DNA of 64,000 nt from Verrucomicrobiaceae bacterium (GTDB lineage Bacteria; Verrucomicrobiota; Verrucomicrobiia; Verrucomicrobiales; Verrucomicrobiaceae). The notes beneath the pieces were generated by a model that worked only from the letters and a program-made list of their open reading frames with translations, searched no databases and had not been told where the DNA came from. The stretch covers positions 1 to 64,000 of the forward strand of contig JAIBCL010000025.1 in NCBI GenBank assembly GCA_019694165.1, read 5' to 3'. Both the position numbers and the translations under genes were made by a program. Positions 15,447 to 23,886 of the stretch are shown here, in pieces. Within the stretch, counting starts at the first letter, position 1, and every line of letters starts with the position of its first letter.

Positions 15447-16550
15447 ATGCAAACCCGCCGTCACTTTTTTCTCACCGGTCTTGCCACCGCAGCCGCCGCC
15501 ACATGGACCCGGCAGATCAGAGCCGCGCCGGATCCGAAGAAGGACATCGTCGTCGGCCACGGAGCGCACCGCTACAAGGTCGTCAAAGACTGGGTGCCGC
15601 CAGGCCAGGGACGCCATCACCCGATCCTGAACTGCCATGAGATGGTGCAGGTCAAAGACGGCCGCCTTTTCATGATCGGCGATCACTGGGACAACCAGAT
15701 GCTGATCTACAAGCCCGACGGCACCATCATCGACTCCTGGGGCGGCGTCTGGCCGGGCGGACACGGTCTCACGCTGTCGAATGAAAACGGCGAGGAGTTT
15801 CTCTTCGTGTGTGACTCAGGCCTGTGGAAGAGCGGCGGCGGCGCGTATCGCCAGACGGGACGGGTGGCAAAGATCGATCTCGCCGGACGTGAGATATTCT
15901 CCATCAGCCACCCGATGAGCGTGGGCGCGTACGAGCCGGAAATGATCTTCAATCCGACCGAGACCGCCATCGCTCCGAACGGCGACATCTACGTGGCCGA
16001 CGGCTACGGCTCGAACTACGTGCTGCGCTACGATGCACGCGGCCGGTTCATCCAGCGCTTCGGCGGCAAGGACGGCCCCAAGGATCAGCAGCTCAACAAC
16101 GCGCACGGAGTGGCCGTCGATCTCCGCGCGGGCGCAGACAAGGCCACGGTCATCGTCACCTCGCGCGTGGATCACTGCTTCCGCCGCTTCACCCTCGACG
16201 GGAAATTCATCGAGACCATCCCCGTGAACGGCTGCAAAGTGTGCCGCCCGGTGATCTCGGGCGACCACCTCTACGCCGGAGTCTGCTGGAGCACCGACCC
16301 CGTGGCCAGCAAGCTGCCGAACAATCCATCCGGCTTCACCGTGATCCTCGATGCGCAAAACAAGGTCGTCTCCGCGCCCGGCGGCAGCCAGCCTGCTTAC
16401 GATGACAGCGGCGTGATGGCCGCGCTCACCCGCGCGCAGCCGGTGATCGATCACGGCCACGACGTATGCGTGCTCGCCAACGGCGACCTCATCGTCTGCC
16501 AGTGGAATGCCTACCAGACCTATCCGCTGAAGCTGGAGAAGATCGCATGA
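15447..16550 (+). CDS. Secreted NHL/six-bladed beta-propeller protein
   Basis: 367 residues from the ATG at 15447. The N-terminus MQTRRHFFLTGLATAAAATW is a Tat-type signal. The remainder has propeller-blade motifs: DGRLFMIGDHWDNQMLIYKPDGTIIDSWGG, TAIAPNGDIYVADGYGSNYVLRYDARGRFIQRFGG, NNAHGVAVDLR and ANGDLIVCQWNAYQTYPLKLE, the pattern of NHL repeats and of peptidyl-hydroxyglycine lyase-like proteins. The enzymatic role is unknown. It follows the oxidoreductase gene on the same strand and is followed 40 bases later by a VOC protein gene; the group may act on one exported sugar or aromatic substrate. Confidence 0.8.
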   Translation: MQTRRHFFLTGLATAAAATWTRQIRAAPDPKKDIVVGHGAHRYKVVKDWVPPGQGRHHPILNCHEMVQVKDGRLFMIGDHWDNQMLIYKPDGTIIDSWGGVWPGGHGLTLSNENGEEFLFVCDSGLWKSGGGAYRQTGRVAKIDLAGREIFSISHPMSVGAYEPEMIFNPTETAIAPNGDIYVADGYGSNYVLRYDARGRFIQRFGGKDGPKDQQLNNAHGVAVDLRAGADKATVIVTSRVDHCFRRFTLDGKFIETIPVNGCKVCRPVISGDHLYAGVCWSTDPVASKLPNNPSGFTVILDAQNKVVSAPGGSQPAYDDSGVMAALTRAQPVIDHGHDVCVLANGDLIVCQWNAYQTYPLKLEKIA

Positions 16551-16590
16551 GCCGCATGTTCGCGCCCGTGCTCCGCCCCGTCATCCATTC

Positions 16591-16962
16591 ATGAACACCA
16601 CGCCTGCCTCCGCCCTCCGTCCCGAGAAAATCAAATTCATGCTCATGGCTGCCAACATGGGCCGCGCGGTGAAATTCTACCGCGACGTCATCGGACTCGG
16701 GGAGATTTTCGTCAGCGACTTCTGGACGGAGCTGTCGTTTGGCGATGCCATCGTCGCTCTCCACGGCGGCCATGACGGCTCGCGGAATCCGACGGGCCTG
16801 AGCCTGCAATTCGAAGACGTGTTCGAGGCCGCCGACCGCATCGAGGCCGGCGGCGCGAAAATCATCGACACGCCCGTCCAGCGCGAAGGCGAGCCGATCC
16901 TCCTCGGCCGCTTTTGCGACCGCGAGGGCAACGAGGTTTACATCACGCAATACCTCGGCTGA
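16591..16962 (+). CDS. VOC (glyoxalase/bleomycin-resistance fold) family protein
   Basis: 123 residues covering one vicinal-oxygen-chelate domain: IKFMLMAANMGRAVKFYRDVIGLGEIFVSDFWTELSFGDAIVALHGG in the first half, LSLQFEDVFEAADRIEAGGAKI and GRFCDREGNEVYITQYLG in the second. Potential metal ligands include His in ALHGG and Glu in GNEVYI. VOC members include glyoxalases, dioxygenases and resistance proteins, and the motif set does not decide between these. It ends a plus-strand run and converges on galU. Confidence 0.85.
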   Translation: MNTTPASALRPEKIKFMLMAANMGRAVKFYRDVIGLGEIFVSDFWTELSFGDAIVALHGGHDGSRNPTGLSLQFEDVFEAADRIEAGGAKIIDTPVQREGEPILLGRFCDREGNEVYITQYLG

Positions 16963-17047
16963 GAATTTCCTTGCACGACTTCCCGTTTGTCCGGGCCGCA
17001 AGCTTTCACCGAGCACCGTTCGCCATTCCCGACCGGCGCTTTTCCTC

Positions 17048-17061
17048 CCGGCGATCGCCGG
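17048..17061. terminator. Perfect palindrome between convergent VOC and galU genes
   Basis: CCGGCGATCGCCGG is a perfect 14-base palindrome in the 120-base gap between convergent genes. It lacks a T-run, so it is only a candidate terminator or recombination-neutral hairpin. Its centre GCGATCGC equals the cyanobacterial HIP1 octamer, probably by chance. Confidence 0.25.
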
Positions 17062-17083
17062 CGCACCATCCCCTCCTCTGCCC

Positions 17084-17980
17084 TTACACCTCGCGCATCA
17101 GCTTCCCGATCCACTCTCGCAGCGCACCGCCGATGTCCTCGCGCTGAAGGCCGAAGTGCACGTTCGCCTTGATAAAGTCGAGCTTGTTTCCGATGTCATG
17201 CCGTTGACCATCGAAGCGCAGCCCGTGCAGCACCTCGCTCCTCATGAGCAGCGCCATCGCATCCGTGAGCTGGAGTTCCCCGCCCTTCCCCGGCGGCGTC
17301 CGCTCGAGACACTCGAAAATGCCCGGTGACAACACATAGCGCGCACTCACTGCCAGCCGGCTCGGCGCCTCCTCAAGCTTCGGCTTCTCGATGAACTTCG
17401 CCGCGCGGATCAATCCAGGCGCGATCTCATCGCCACCCAGAATTCCGTAGCGGCCGACCTTGTCCGCGGGCACTTCCTGCAGCGCCACCGCCGAGCCGCC
17501 GTGCTTTTCCACCACATCGGCGAGTTGCCGCGTCACCGGCGCGCCCTTCGTCGTCACCACCGTGTCGCCGAGGAGCACGGCGAACGGCTCGTCGCCCACA
17601 TGATCCCGCGCATGCATCACCGCATCGCCAAGCCCGCCCATCTTTGCCTGCCAGACGAAATGAATGCGCGCCATGCCCTGCAGGCTGCGCAGCGACTCCA
17701 GCTCCTCTTTGCGCCCCTTGGCTTCCAATTCCGCCTCAAGATCGAACGCAGGATGAAAATGCTCCTCGATCGCCCGCTTCGACCGGCTGATGACGATGAG
17801 AATGTCCGTGATGCCGCTGGAAACCGCCTCCTCCACCACATGCTGGATCACCGGCTTGTCCACCAGCGGCAGCATCTCTTTGGGCACGGCCTTTGCGATG
17901 GGAAGAAACCGTGTGCCATAGCCGGCGGCCGGGATCACTGCTTTGCGGACGACAGATCGCTGCATGAAATCGAAAGTCAT
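17084..17980 (-). CDS. galU: UTP-glucose-1-phosphate uridylyltransferase
   Basis: Makes UDP-glucose from UTP and glucose-1-phosphate, a precursor for surface polysaccharides and glycogen-related routes; cytoplasmic. 298 residues from the ATG at 17980; the ATG at 17965 is an alternative. Motifs: RKAVIPAAGYGTRFLPIAKAVPKEMLPLVDKPVIQHVVEEAV (nucleotide-binding loop and activator Lys), ILIVISRSKRAIEEHF, FAVLLGDTVV, GRYGILGG, KFIEKPK, GELQLTDAM and FDGQRHDIGNKLDF. The length is the family norm. It lies 54 bases after the DUF4838 gene on the same strand. Confidence 0.95.
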   Translation of the reverse strand: MTFDFMQRSVVRKAVIPAAGYGTRFLPIAKAVPKEMLPLVDKPVIQHVVEEAVSSGITDILIVISRSKRAIEEHFHPAFDLEAELEAKGRKEELESLRSLQGMARIHFVWQAKMGGLGDAVMHARDHVGDEPFAVLLGDTVVTTKGAPVTRQLADVVEKHGGSAVALQEVPADKVGRYGILGGDEIAPGLIRAAKFIEKPKLEEAPSRLAVSARYVLSPGIFECLERTPPGKGGELQLTDAMALLMRSEVLHGLRFDGQRHDIGNKLDFIKANVHFGLQREDIGGALREWIGKLMREV

Positions 17981-18033
17981 CACTCTGACAACGTTCCTGC
18001 GTTTGTCCAGCACCCGGGCACAACACGACAGCG

Positions 18034-21000
18034 CTATCGCTTCGCCGCCGTTGGGTTCAACTTCCGCAATCCCTCCCGGGCAGCCTGCTCCAATCGCGAG
18101 GACACGCCCGGCTCGGCCAAAACTGCACGGAAACTCTCCGCGGCTTCATTTGAGCGCCCTGCCGCTTGAAGAGTCTCCGCTGTCCAAAGGCGAAACTGAT
18201 CGCGCCAGATGCCGCCGACTTTCTCATGATCGACAAGCTGCAGCGTGGAGAGCGCTTCGTCGTGCTTGCCGCGCTTCGACAGGATTAAAGCGATGCCATG
18301 CACGGCGTCGAACTGCGTGGCGCTGCCGAGTTGCTTTTGGCCGTCGATGATCTCGTGGAATCTCGCGAGTGCGGCGTCGTCGTTGGCGAGATTGTTTGTG
18401 GCGTTTTGGCCGAGCATCAGCAGCACTTCGTTGCGCTTGAGTGGCTCGGAAGTCCATTCGAGTGCGCGTGTGAGATCGGTCTCGGTTTCTTTGCCAGACT
18501 TCGTGATGACGTAAGCGCGACCGCGTGACGCGAAGCCTTCGCCGCGTTTCCAGAAGGGCCAGGTGGTGATGTCTTCGTTGGCGAACTCGCTGATGAGTTG
18601 CGGTGCTTTCGCAAGGTCGAGCAAGTGCTGCATCTTCGCGGCCTTCTGAACGGCGGGAATCGGGATGCGCGCGATGAGTTTCTCTGACTCGTCCGGTTTC
18701 TTTATACCGCGTGCCGCAGCGGCAGCGAGTTCAAGCGCGTGGCTTTGTTGTTCCTTCGTGAACTTGCCTTCGGCCATTGCGGTGTAGGCGGCGGCGGCTT
18801 GTTCGCGACGGAGGTCTTTGGCGTTCTTGAGAGCGAGGAGGAAATCGTCGTCTGGCGGACCGGCATCGAATTGGAAACTGTTGCCGTCGTAGAACGTGGC
18901 GAACTTCATCGGATGATGGAAGTCGGCGGCGCCGGTGGGCGAGAAGGCGCTGGCTTCGGTGCCGTCTTCTCGCACGCGCTGGCGGCAGATATTGATGTGC
19001 CAGGGCAGGCTCTTCGTGGGCTTGTGGCCGATGACTTGATGCAGCGGATCGTTGGTGTCGTCGGTGATCGGCAGACGCATCTCGATGGTCCAGCCATCGT
19101 CGTCGATCTGCGTGGCGATCTCGGCGTTCGAGTCCCAGCTGAACCACTTGTCGCGCGATGCGCTGCGATCGAGGTCAGCGACCATGCCGTTCGGTGCGAT
19201 GGCGATTTGATAATACGAGTGCGATTCCGTTTCGAGCAGCACCTCGACGGCGTCGCCATACCAGAGCGCGGCGTCGTCTTTCTTTGTGGCGGAGATCGCG
19301 GGCTTCTCACCGTGATGATCGTCGCAGCGAATCGCAAAGTAGAGATCGTGGCCGACCCAGCGCGATTTCACCTGCGTGCCAAAGATGGGAGCGCGACCGG
19401 TTTGCAATTCGCGCAGTCGCACGGTGGAGGCTAACGGGCAATTCACCCACAGTTCTTCGTCGAGCTTGCCATCAATCACGGGCCGCGTGTCCGGGTCCTG
19501 CACGAGCCGCAGCACCGGCACGGGGCCGCGCACGCGACCGAGTTGGAGCGACTTGTTGCGCAGGCCATTGAGGAACTCATCCATCTGCGCGAGACGCTTG
19601 CCATACACGCTCGCGCCATCGGCTTTCGACTTCGCTTGATCAAAGAGCGCGAGCGCGGTGTCGGCCTTCGCTTTGTCCTTCTCGGTGGCGATCCAGTTCG
19701 CTTCGCAGAAGTCGAAGAACGCGTTCATCTCCGCCTCGGCGGGGCCGTAGTAGAGCCGCACGTATTCGCGGAACATCGCGTCCACATCGGCGCTCTTCCC
19801 GCCCCAATACATGCGCTGTGTGAAATAGACGAGCTGGTGGTTGAACGCGACGTCCTTCGTCTCGAAGTCGCGCGTGACGCTGAGCCAGATGTCCTCGCCG
19901 GCAGACATGCCTTTGGTTGCATTGATGCCATCGCCGAGCGTGTGCGGGATGAACGCGGGCAGATACCAGCCGCGATCGGTGAAGGGATAGTTTTCAAAGA
20001 CGAAGATCAGGTTTGCGGACTTCGCCTGCCAGTCGGCGCGAAGCTTGGCGGTGTCGCCGCTTTCTCCTGAGCGCTTGCTGATCGGATCGCGTCCGCCAAC
20101 GATGCCGACGACGACATTCGGCTCCAGCTTGTCGATCTTCAGCGGCGGCAGCGTGTAGATGCCGTAGGCGCAGTTGCAGACCTTCTTGGTCGGATGCGTC
20201 TTCGCGACTTCCTTCGCCACACGATTGACGAAGGTCCAGATGTAATCGCTCGCGAGGCCACGGCTGTCGCGCTCGGGCGAGTCCTTGCCTTTGCACTGAT
20301 CGCACTGGCAGATCGCGGTGTAGCCATCGGGCGGCATGATGCTCACGGCATCCATGTGGTAGTGATCGAACTCCGCGCGCACGCGCTTCGCGGTCTCCAG
20401 GATGAGCGCTTCGTTCGAGTAGCAGAGATGGTTGTTCGCGCCTTCCTTGAACTGCCGCTTGCCGCCATACATCGCGAACCACTCGGGATGCTGTGCAAAC
20501 AAGTCCGCGCGATCCGTCATCTGTGCCATGCCGTGCGCGATTTCAAAACCATACGGCGCGCGCATGCCCAAACGCATCGCCCACTTCGCCAACGCCTCGC
20601 CATGCACGCCGAAGCGGATGTTGACCTGGCGCATGGGGAAGTCGGGCTGCACGGTTTCGTTCAGCTTCGGCAAAGGAATTGTCGCCAACTTCGGGACCAC
20701 TTCGCCGAGATCGCCCGGCGCATACCATCGCATCCCGAGTTTCATGAGGAAGCCGCACACCGCACTGAAGGAACCGCGCTCGTCGAAGCTCCAGATCGAG
20801 AGCTTGTCCTTGCCGCCCTTGCGCTCAGCATCGGACAAGCCGGTGTCCGCAGACACATTGAACTTCTCTTTGTAGATCAGCCGGTTCGGCATGCCCCACA
20901 GGGCACCGGTGATCGCATCCCATTCCTTCTGCGACTTGCCGCTGACGAGATCTTGATTCCCCTTCGCCCACGGCTCGACGGGCGTGAACTCCGTATCGAG

Positions 21001-21339
21001 CCCGACCAGCGCCAGCCAGTCATCGCCCGACACCATGCGAAACGCGCCGTCCTTCAAGTCATCCACACGCACCTTCAGGGCGTCCGTGTGCTCGCTGCGA
21101 CCGACGAAGAGATGCGTCGCGCCCGCCGTCGGTTTCACCACGATCGGTAGATGCGCGCCGCTGATCTTCTCGATGCCGTCTTGCAACTCCTGCGCCGCGA
21201 GTCGCACGGTGCGCAGCGGTTTGTCGGCGATGACGATCTCTGCGCGCGGCTGGTTGTTCTCGATGAGGAGTCTATCCGCACCGTTTGCACACGGACTGAC
21301 GTGGAAAATCGAGAGAGTGATGACGAAGAGGATTCGCAT
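18034..21339 (-). CDS. Secreted DUF4838 protein with CBM9-like domain
   Basis: 1101 residues from the ATG at 21339, beginning with a signal peptide (MRILFVITLSIFHVSPCANG). The N-terminal 120 residues resemble the alpha-glucuronidase-type beta-sandwich (VRLAAQELQDGIEKISGAHLPIV). DUF4838 spans about residues 220-560 (FPMRQVNIRFG, HPEWFAMYGGKRQF, NHLCYSNEALI, DGYTAICQCDQCKGKD). A carbohydrate-binding family 9-like domain follows at about 640-860 (RPVIDGKLDEELWVNCPLA, AALWYGDAVEVLLE, GWTIEMRLPI). The end is an alpha-helical TPR-like region. It probably acts on complex polysaccharide outside the cytoplasm, though no activity is established for DUF4838. Confidence 0.85.
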   Translation of the reverse strand: MRILFVITLSIFHVSPCANGADRLLIENNQPRAEIVIADKPLRTVRLAAQELQDGIEKISGAHLPIVVKPTAGATHLFVGRSEHTDALKVRVDDLKDGAFRMVSGDDWLALVGLDTEFTPVEPWAKGNQDLVSGKSQKEWDAITGALWGMPNRLIYKEKFNVSADTGLSDAERKGGKDKLSIWSFDERGSFSAVCGFLMKLGMRWYAPGDLGEVVPKLATIPLPKLNETVQPDFPMRQVNIRFGVHGEALAKWAMRLGMRAPYGFEIAHGMAQMTDRADLFAQHPEWFAMYGGKRQFKEGANNHLCYSNEALILETAKRVRAEFDHYHMDAVSIMPPDGYTAICQCDQCKGKDSPERDSRGLASDYIWTFVNRVAKEVAKTHPTKKVCNCAYGIYTLPPLKIDKLEPNVVVGIVGGRDPISKRSGESGDTAKLRADWQAKSANLIFVFENYPFTDRGWYLPAFIPHTLGDGINATKGMSAGEDIWLSVTRDFETKDVAFNHQLVYFTQRMYWGGKSADVDAMFREYVRLYYGPAEAEMNAFFDFCEANWIATEKDKAKADTALALFDQAKSKADGASVYGKRLAQMDEFLNGLRNKSLQLGRVRGPVPVLRLVQDPDTRPVIDGKLDEELWVNCPLASTVRLRELQTGRAPIFGTQVKSRWVGHDLYFAIRCDDHHGEKPAISATKKDDAALWYGDAVEVLLETESHSYYQIAIAPNGMVADLDRSASRDKWFSWDSNAEIATQIDDDGWTIEMRLPITDDTNDPLHQVIGHKPTKSLPWHINICRQRVREDGTEASAFSPTGAADFHHPMKFATFYDGNSFQFDAGPPDDDFLLALKNAKDLRREQAAAAYTAMAEGKFTKEQQSHALELAAAAARGIKKPDESEKLIARIPIPAVQKAAKMQHLLDLAKAPQLISEFANEDITTWPFWKRGEGFASRGRAYVITKSGKETETDLTRALEWTSEPLKRNEVLLMLGQNATNNLANDDAALARFHEIIDGQKQLGSATQFDAVHGIALILSKRGKHDEALSTLQLVDHEKVGGIWRDQFRLWTAETLQAAGRSNEAAESFRAVLAEPGVSSRLEQAAREGLRKLNPTAAKR

Positions 21340-21385
21340 GGAAGGTGAATCACATACGAACACTCACCGTCAAGGTTTCGCGTGT

Positions 21386-21528
21386 CAGGGCTTACCTATG
21401 AATTGCTTCTGAGTGAATTCCCACGGATTCAGGACGATCACGGACTGGGCTTCTTCTGAACCCATCTGTGGAATCCTGAATCGGGGCAAATCATAGATTT
21501 GAGGCTTTCGGTTCATGCGCAAGCCCTG
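21386..21528 (+). mobile_element. MITE-like element, family CAGGGCTTAC, copy A
   Basis: 143 bases bounded by CAGGGCTTAC and GCGCAAGCCCTG. The interior (ttgcttctgagtgaattcccacggattcagg, continuing to ttcttctgaac) matches copies at 34551-34697 in the same orientation and 25715-25867 in inverted orientation. It lies in the gap between two minus-strand genes and has no coding capacity. Confidence 0.85.
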
Positions 21529-21543
21529 TTCGCGCGTGCCTCT

Positions 21544-22791
21544 CTACTTTGCTCCGATGCAAATCAGATGCTTCCGGCCGCGCACGATGATCTTCCCACT
21601 GGCAAACGCCGGACTGGCAAAAACTTCCTCGCCGAGTGCTGAGCGGGCTGCTTCATGAAACTCGCGCGCGGCATCCACGGCGATGACGGTGCCTTTGAGT
21701 GAGATGAGAATGAGTTTGCCGCCGACGATGCTGGGCGAAGCTTTGCATTCCTCCTCAAGATCGTGCTGCCACTGCTTGCGGCCCGTCCTGGCATCGTAGC
21801 AGGTGATCGTGCCGCCGGTATCGACGAGGAAGACCAGCTCGCCGTTGCTCACGGGGCTGGTCACGTCGGGAATGCCATCCTCGGCGATCCAACCGAGGTG
21901 CGTCTTGGTGACGTCGCCGCTGCCGCCGGGGCTGATGGCTTGCAGCTTGTTGAGCGGACTGACAACGAACACCATCCCGCCCGCGAAGACGGGCGATGGA
22001 GCGACTTCGCCGTCAAGGCACTCCGCGCGCCAGATTTCCGCGCCGTCCTTGGCCGCATACGAGATGGCCCATGGCACGCCTAGCGCGAGAATCTGCGACC
22101 GACCAGCGGCATCGAAAGTGATCGGCGTGGCCCACGATGCGCCGGCCGCACGAGGCTGCTCCCACGCGACGGTGCCGGTGGCGCCATCGAAGGCGATGAG
22201 CTTGCTGAGCTTGTCCTCGGCATCGCCCTGATCGAGCTGCACGATGACGCGCTCACCGACCGTCAGCAACGACGTGGCGTGGCCGTATCCGTTCTTTGGC
22301 GCGCCGAGGTTCTTTGACCACGCGACGCCGCCGTCGAAGTTGAACGCGACGAGATCGCCGTTCGCGAAAATGGCGTACACGCGGCGGCCATCGGTGGCGG
22401 GCGTGGCGGCGGCCATGCCGCTTTGATCCGGCGTCTCGCTTCGTTCGCCGTCGGGCACGGCGCTCTTCCATTCGAGCGCGCCGGTGCGGAGATCAAAGCT
22501 GGCTACCTCGCGCTTGGAGTCGTCGCCACCCGAGATGAACACATGCTCACCCCACACGACGGGCGAGCCGTAGCCGTCCAAAGACGACTCAACGCTCCAC
22601 GCGATGTTCGCGCCAGTTTTCAGGTCGCATGACAGCGGCACATCGCCCTTCGCATAAACGCCGCCGCCATCCGGGCCGCGAAAGCGCGGCCAGTCGTCCG
22701 GTTGGTCGGCACCTGCGGGCGGCCCGGCCGCGAGCGCCACGGAGACGGCGAGCGCGGGAAGCAGGAGAATTTTTCGAAGAAGGCGGGTCAT
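21544..22791 (-). CDS. Secreted PQQ-binding-like beta-propeller protein
   Basis: 415 residues from the ATG at 22791, with a signal peptide (LLRKILLLPALAVSVALAAG). The body is an eight-bladed quinoprotein-type propeller: WPRFRGPDGGGVY, GSPVVWGEHVFISGGD, ASFDLRTGALEWKS, AATPATDGRRVYAIFANGDLVAFNFDG, IAFDGATGTVAWEQ, SPVFAGGMVFVVSP and ITCYDARTGRKQWQHD. These resemble BamB and alcohol-dehydrogenase blades but no PQQ ligand set is evident, so it is probably non-catalytic or of unknown activity. It is divergent from the TIM-barrel gene at 22947. Confidence 0.88.
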   Translation of the reverse strand: MTRLLRKILLLPALAVSVALAAGPPAGADQPDDWPRFRGPDGGGVYAKGDVPLSCDLKTGANIAWSVESSLDGYGSPVVWGEHVFISGGDDSKREVASFDLRTGALEWKSAVPDGERSETPDQSGMAAATPATDGRRVYAIFANGDLVAFNFDGGVAWSKNLGAPKNGYGHATSLLTVGERVIVQLDQGDAEDKLSKLIAFDGATGTVAWEQPRAAGASWATPITFDAAGRSQILALGVPWAISYAAKDGAEIWRAECLDGEVAPSPVFAGGMVFVVSPLNKLQAISPGGSGDVTKTHLGWIAEDGIPDVTSPVSNGELVFLVDTGGTITCYDARTGRKQWQHDLEEECKASPSIVGGKLILISLKGTVIAVDAAREFHEAARSALGEEVFASPAFASGKIIVRGRKHLICIGAK

Positions 22792-22946
22792 CTTGTGAGC
22801 GGTTGTGTGAACGTGACAGACCCGCTGATGTGTCGCCGCGTATGCGACAATTGTCATTTCCCAGCGATCTCGCGCCAGAAAACCGCTCGCCCCGCGTTTT
22901 GATGCGGCCGAGCCCTCGCAACAGAACGACCCGCCTTGATTAATCC

Positions 22947-23867
22947 ATGAACCACTGCACCCGCCGTCATTTCTCCTCCCTCGCCCTCACCGCGCTGCCG
23001 CTTGCCTTTGCGCGGCGCTCGCTCGCCGCAGCCAGGCCGGACTCCCGCGTCAATGGCGTGCTCATCGGCTTGAACGTGCCTTACAGCTTCGGCAACATCG
23101 GCATGAGCGGCGACGAAGTGCTCGACAACTGCGTGAAGCTCGGCCTCAGCGGCGTGGAGCTGCGCACGCAGCCGGTGGAGGCGTTCCTGGGCGGGCCGCC
23201 CATCGGCGGCAAAGGCAAGACGCCGAAGGATGAAGGCGCCGCGGCGAAGCTGCGCGAGTGGCGCGAGGCGCAGGATGTGTCCAAGGCCGCGGCCTTCAAG
23301 CAGAAGTGGAACGAGGCCGGCGTGCTCATCGAGATCGTGAAGGTGGACGGTCTCTTCAAGATGAGCGACGGCGAGCTGGACTACGCATTCAAGCTCGCCA
23401 AGACGCTCGGCGCGCGCGCGATCTCGACGGAGATCTCCCACAGCGACGATGAACTCAAGCGCGTGGGCCAGTTCGCCGACAAGCATCAATTCCTCGTGGC
23501 CTATCACGGTCACGCAACCACGGGGCCGGCGGAGTGGGAGAAGGCGTTCTCCTTCGCGAAATTCAACGGCGCGAACGTCGATATCGGACACTTCGTCGCG
23601 GGCGACTTCGGCTCGCCAGTGCCCTTCATCACGAAGTATCACGAGCGCATCAGCCATGTGCATATCAAAGACCGCAAGGTTCACAACGGCGGCAACACGC
23701 CCTTTGGCGAGGGCGACACACCGATCAAAGACGTGCTGCGCCTCATCCGCGACAACCAGTGGCCGATCCAGGCCACGATCGAGTTCGAATACAAGGTGCC
23801 GCAAGGCTCCGACCGCATGGCTGAGCTGGCAAAGGCCGTGAAGTTCTGCCGCGACGCGCTGGCGTAG
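22947..23867 (+). CDS. Tat-exported sugar phosphate isomerase/epimerase-like TIM barrel
   Basis: 306 residues. The N-terminus CTRRHFSSLALTALPLAFARRSLAAA is a Tat signal. The xylose-isomerase-like barrel (AP endonuclease 2 fold) follows: DEVLDNCVKLGLSGVELRTQPVEAFLGG, GARAISTEISHSDDELKRVGQFADKHQFLVAYHGH, NVDIGHFVAGD, HERISHVHIKDRKVH and IQATIEFEY. The metal ligands are likely the Glu, His and Asp in these strands. Members of this secreted group are frequent in Verrucomicrobia near PQQ-like and oxidoreductase genes; substrates are unknown. It is followed 19 bases later by another propeller gene, suggesting one operon. Confidence 0.87.
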   Translation: MNHCTRRHFSSLALTALPLAFARRSLAAARPDSRVNGVLIGLNVPYSFGNIGMSGDEVLDNCVKLGLSGVELRTQPVEAFLGGPPIGGKGKTPKDEGAAAKLREWREAQDVSKAAAFKQKWNEAGVLIEIVKVDGLFKMSDGELDYAFKLAKTLGARAISTEISHSDDELKRVGQFADKHQFLVAYHGHATTGPAEWEKAFSFAKFNGANVDIGHFVAGDFGSPVPFITKYHERISHVHIKDRKVHNGGNTPFGEGDTPIKDVLRLIRDNQWPIQATIEFEYKVPQGSDRMAELAKAVKFCRDALA

Positions 23868-23886
23868 GACCATTGCACCCACCATC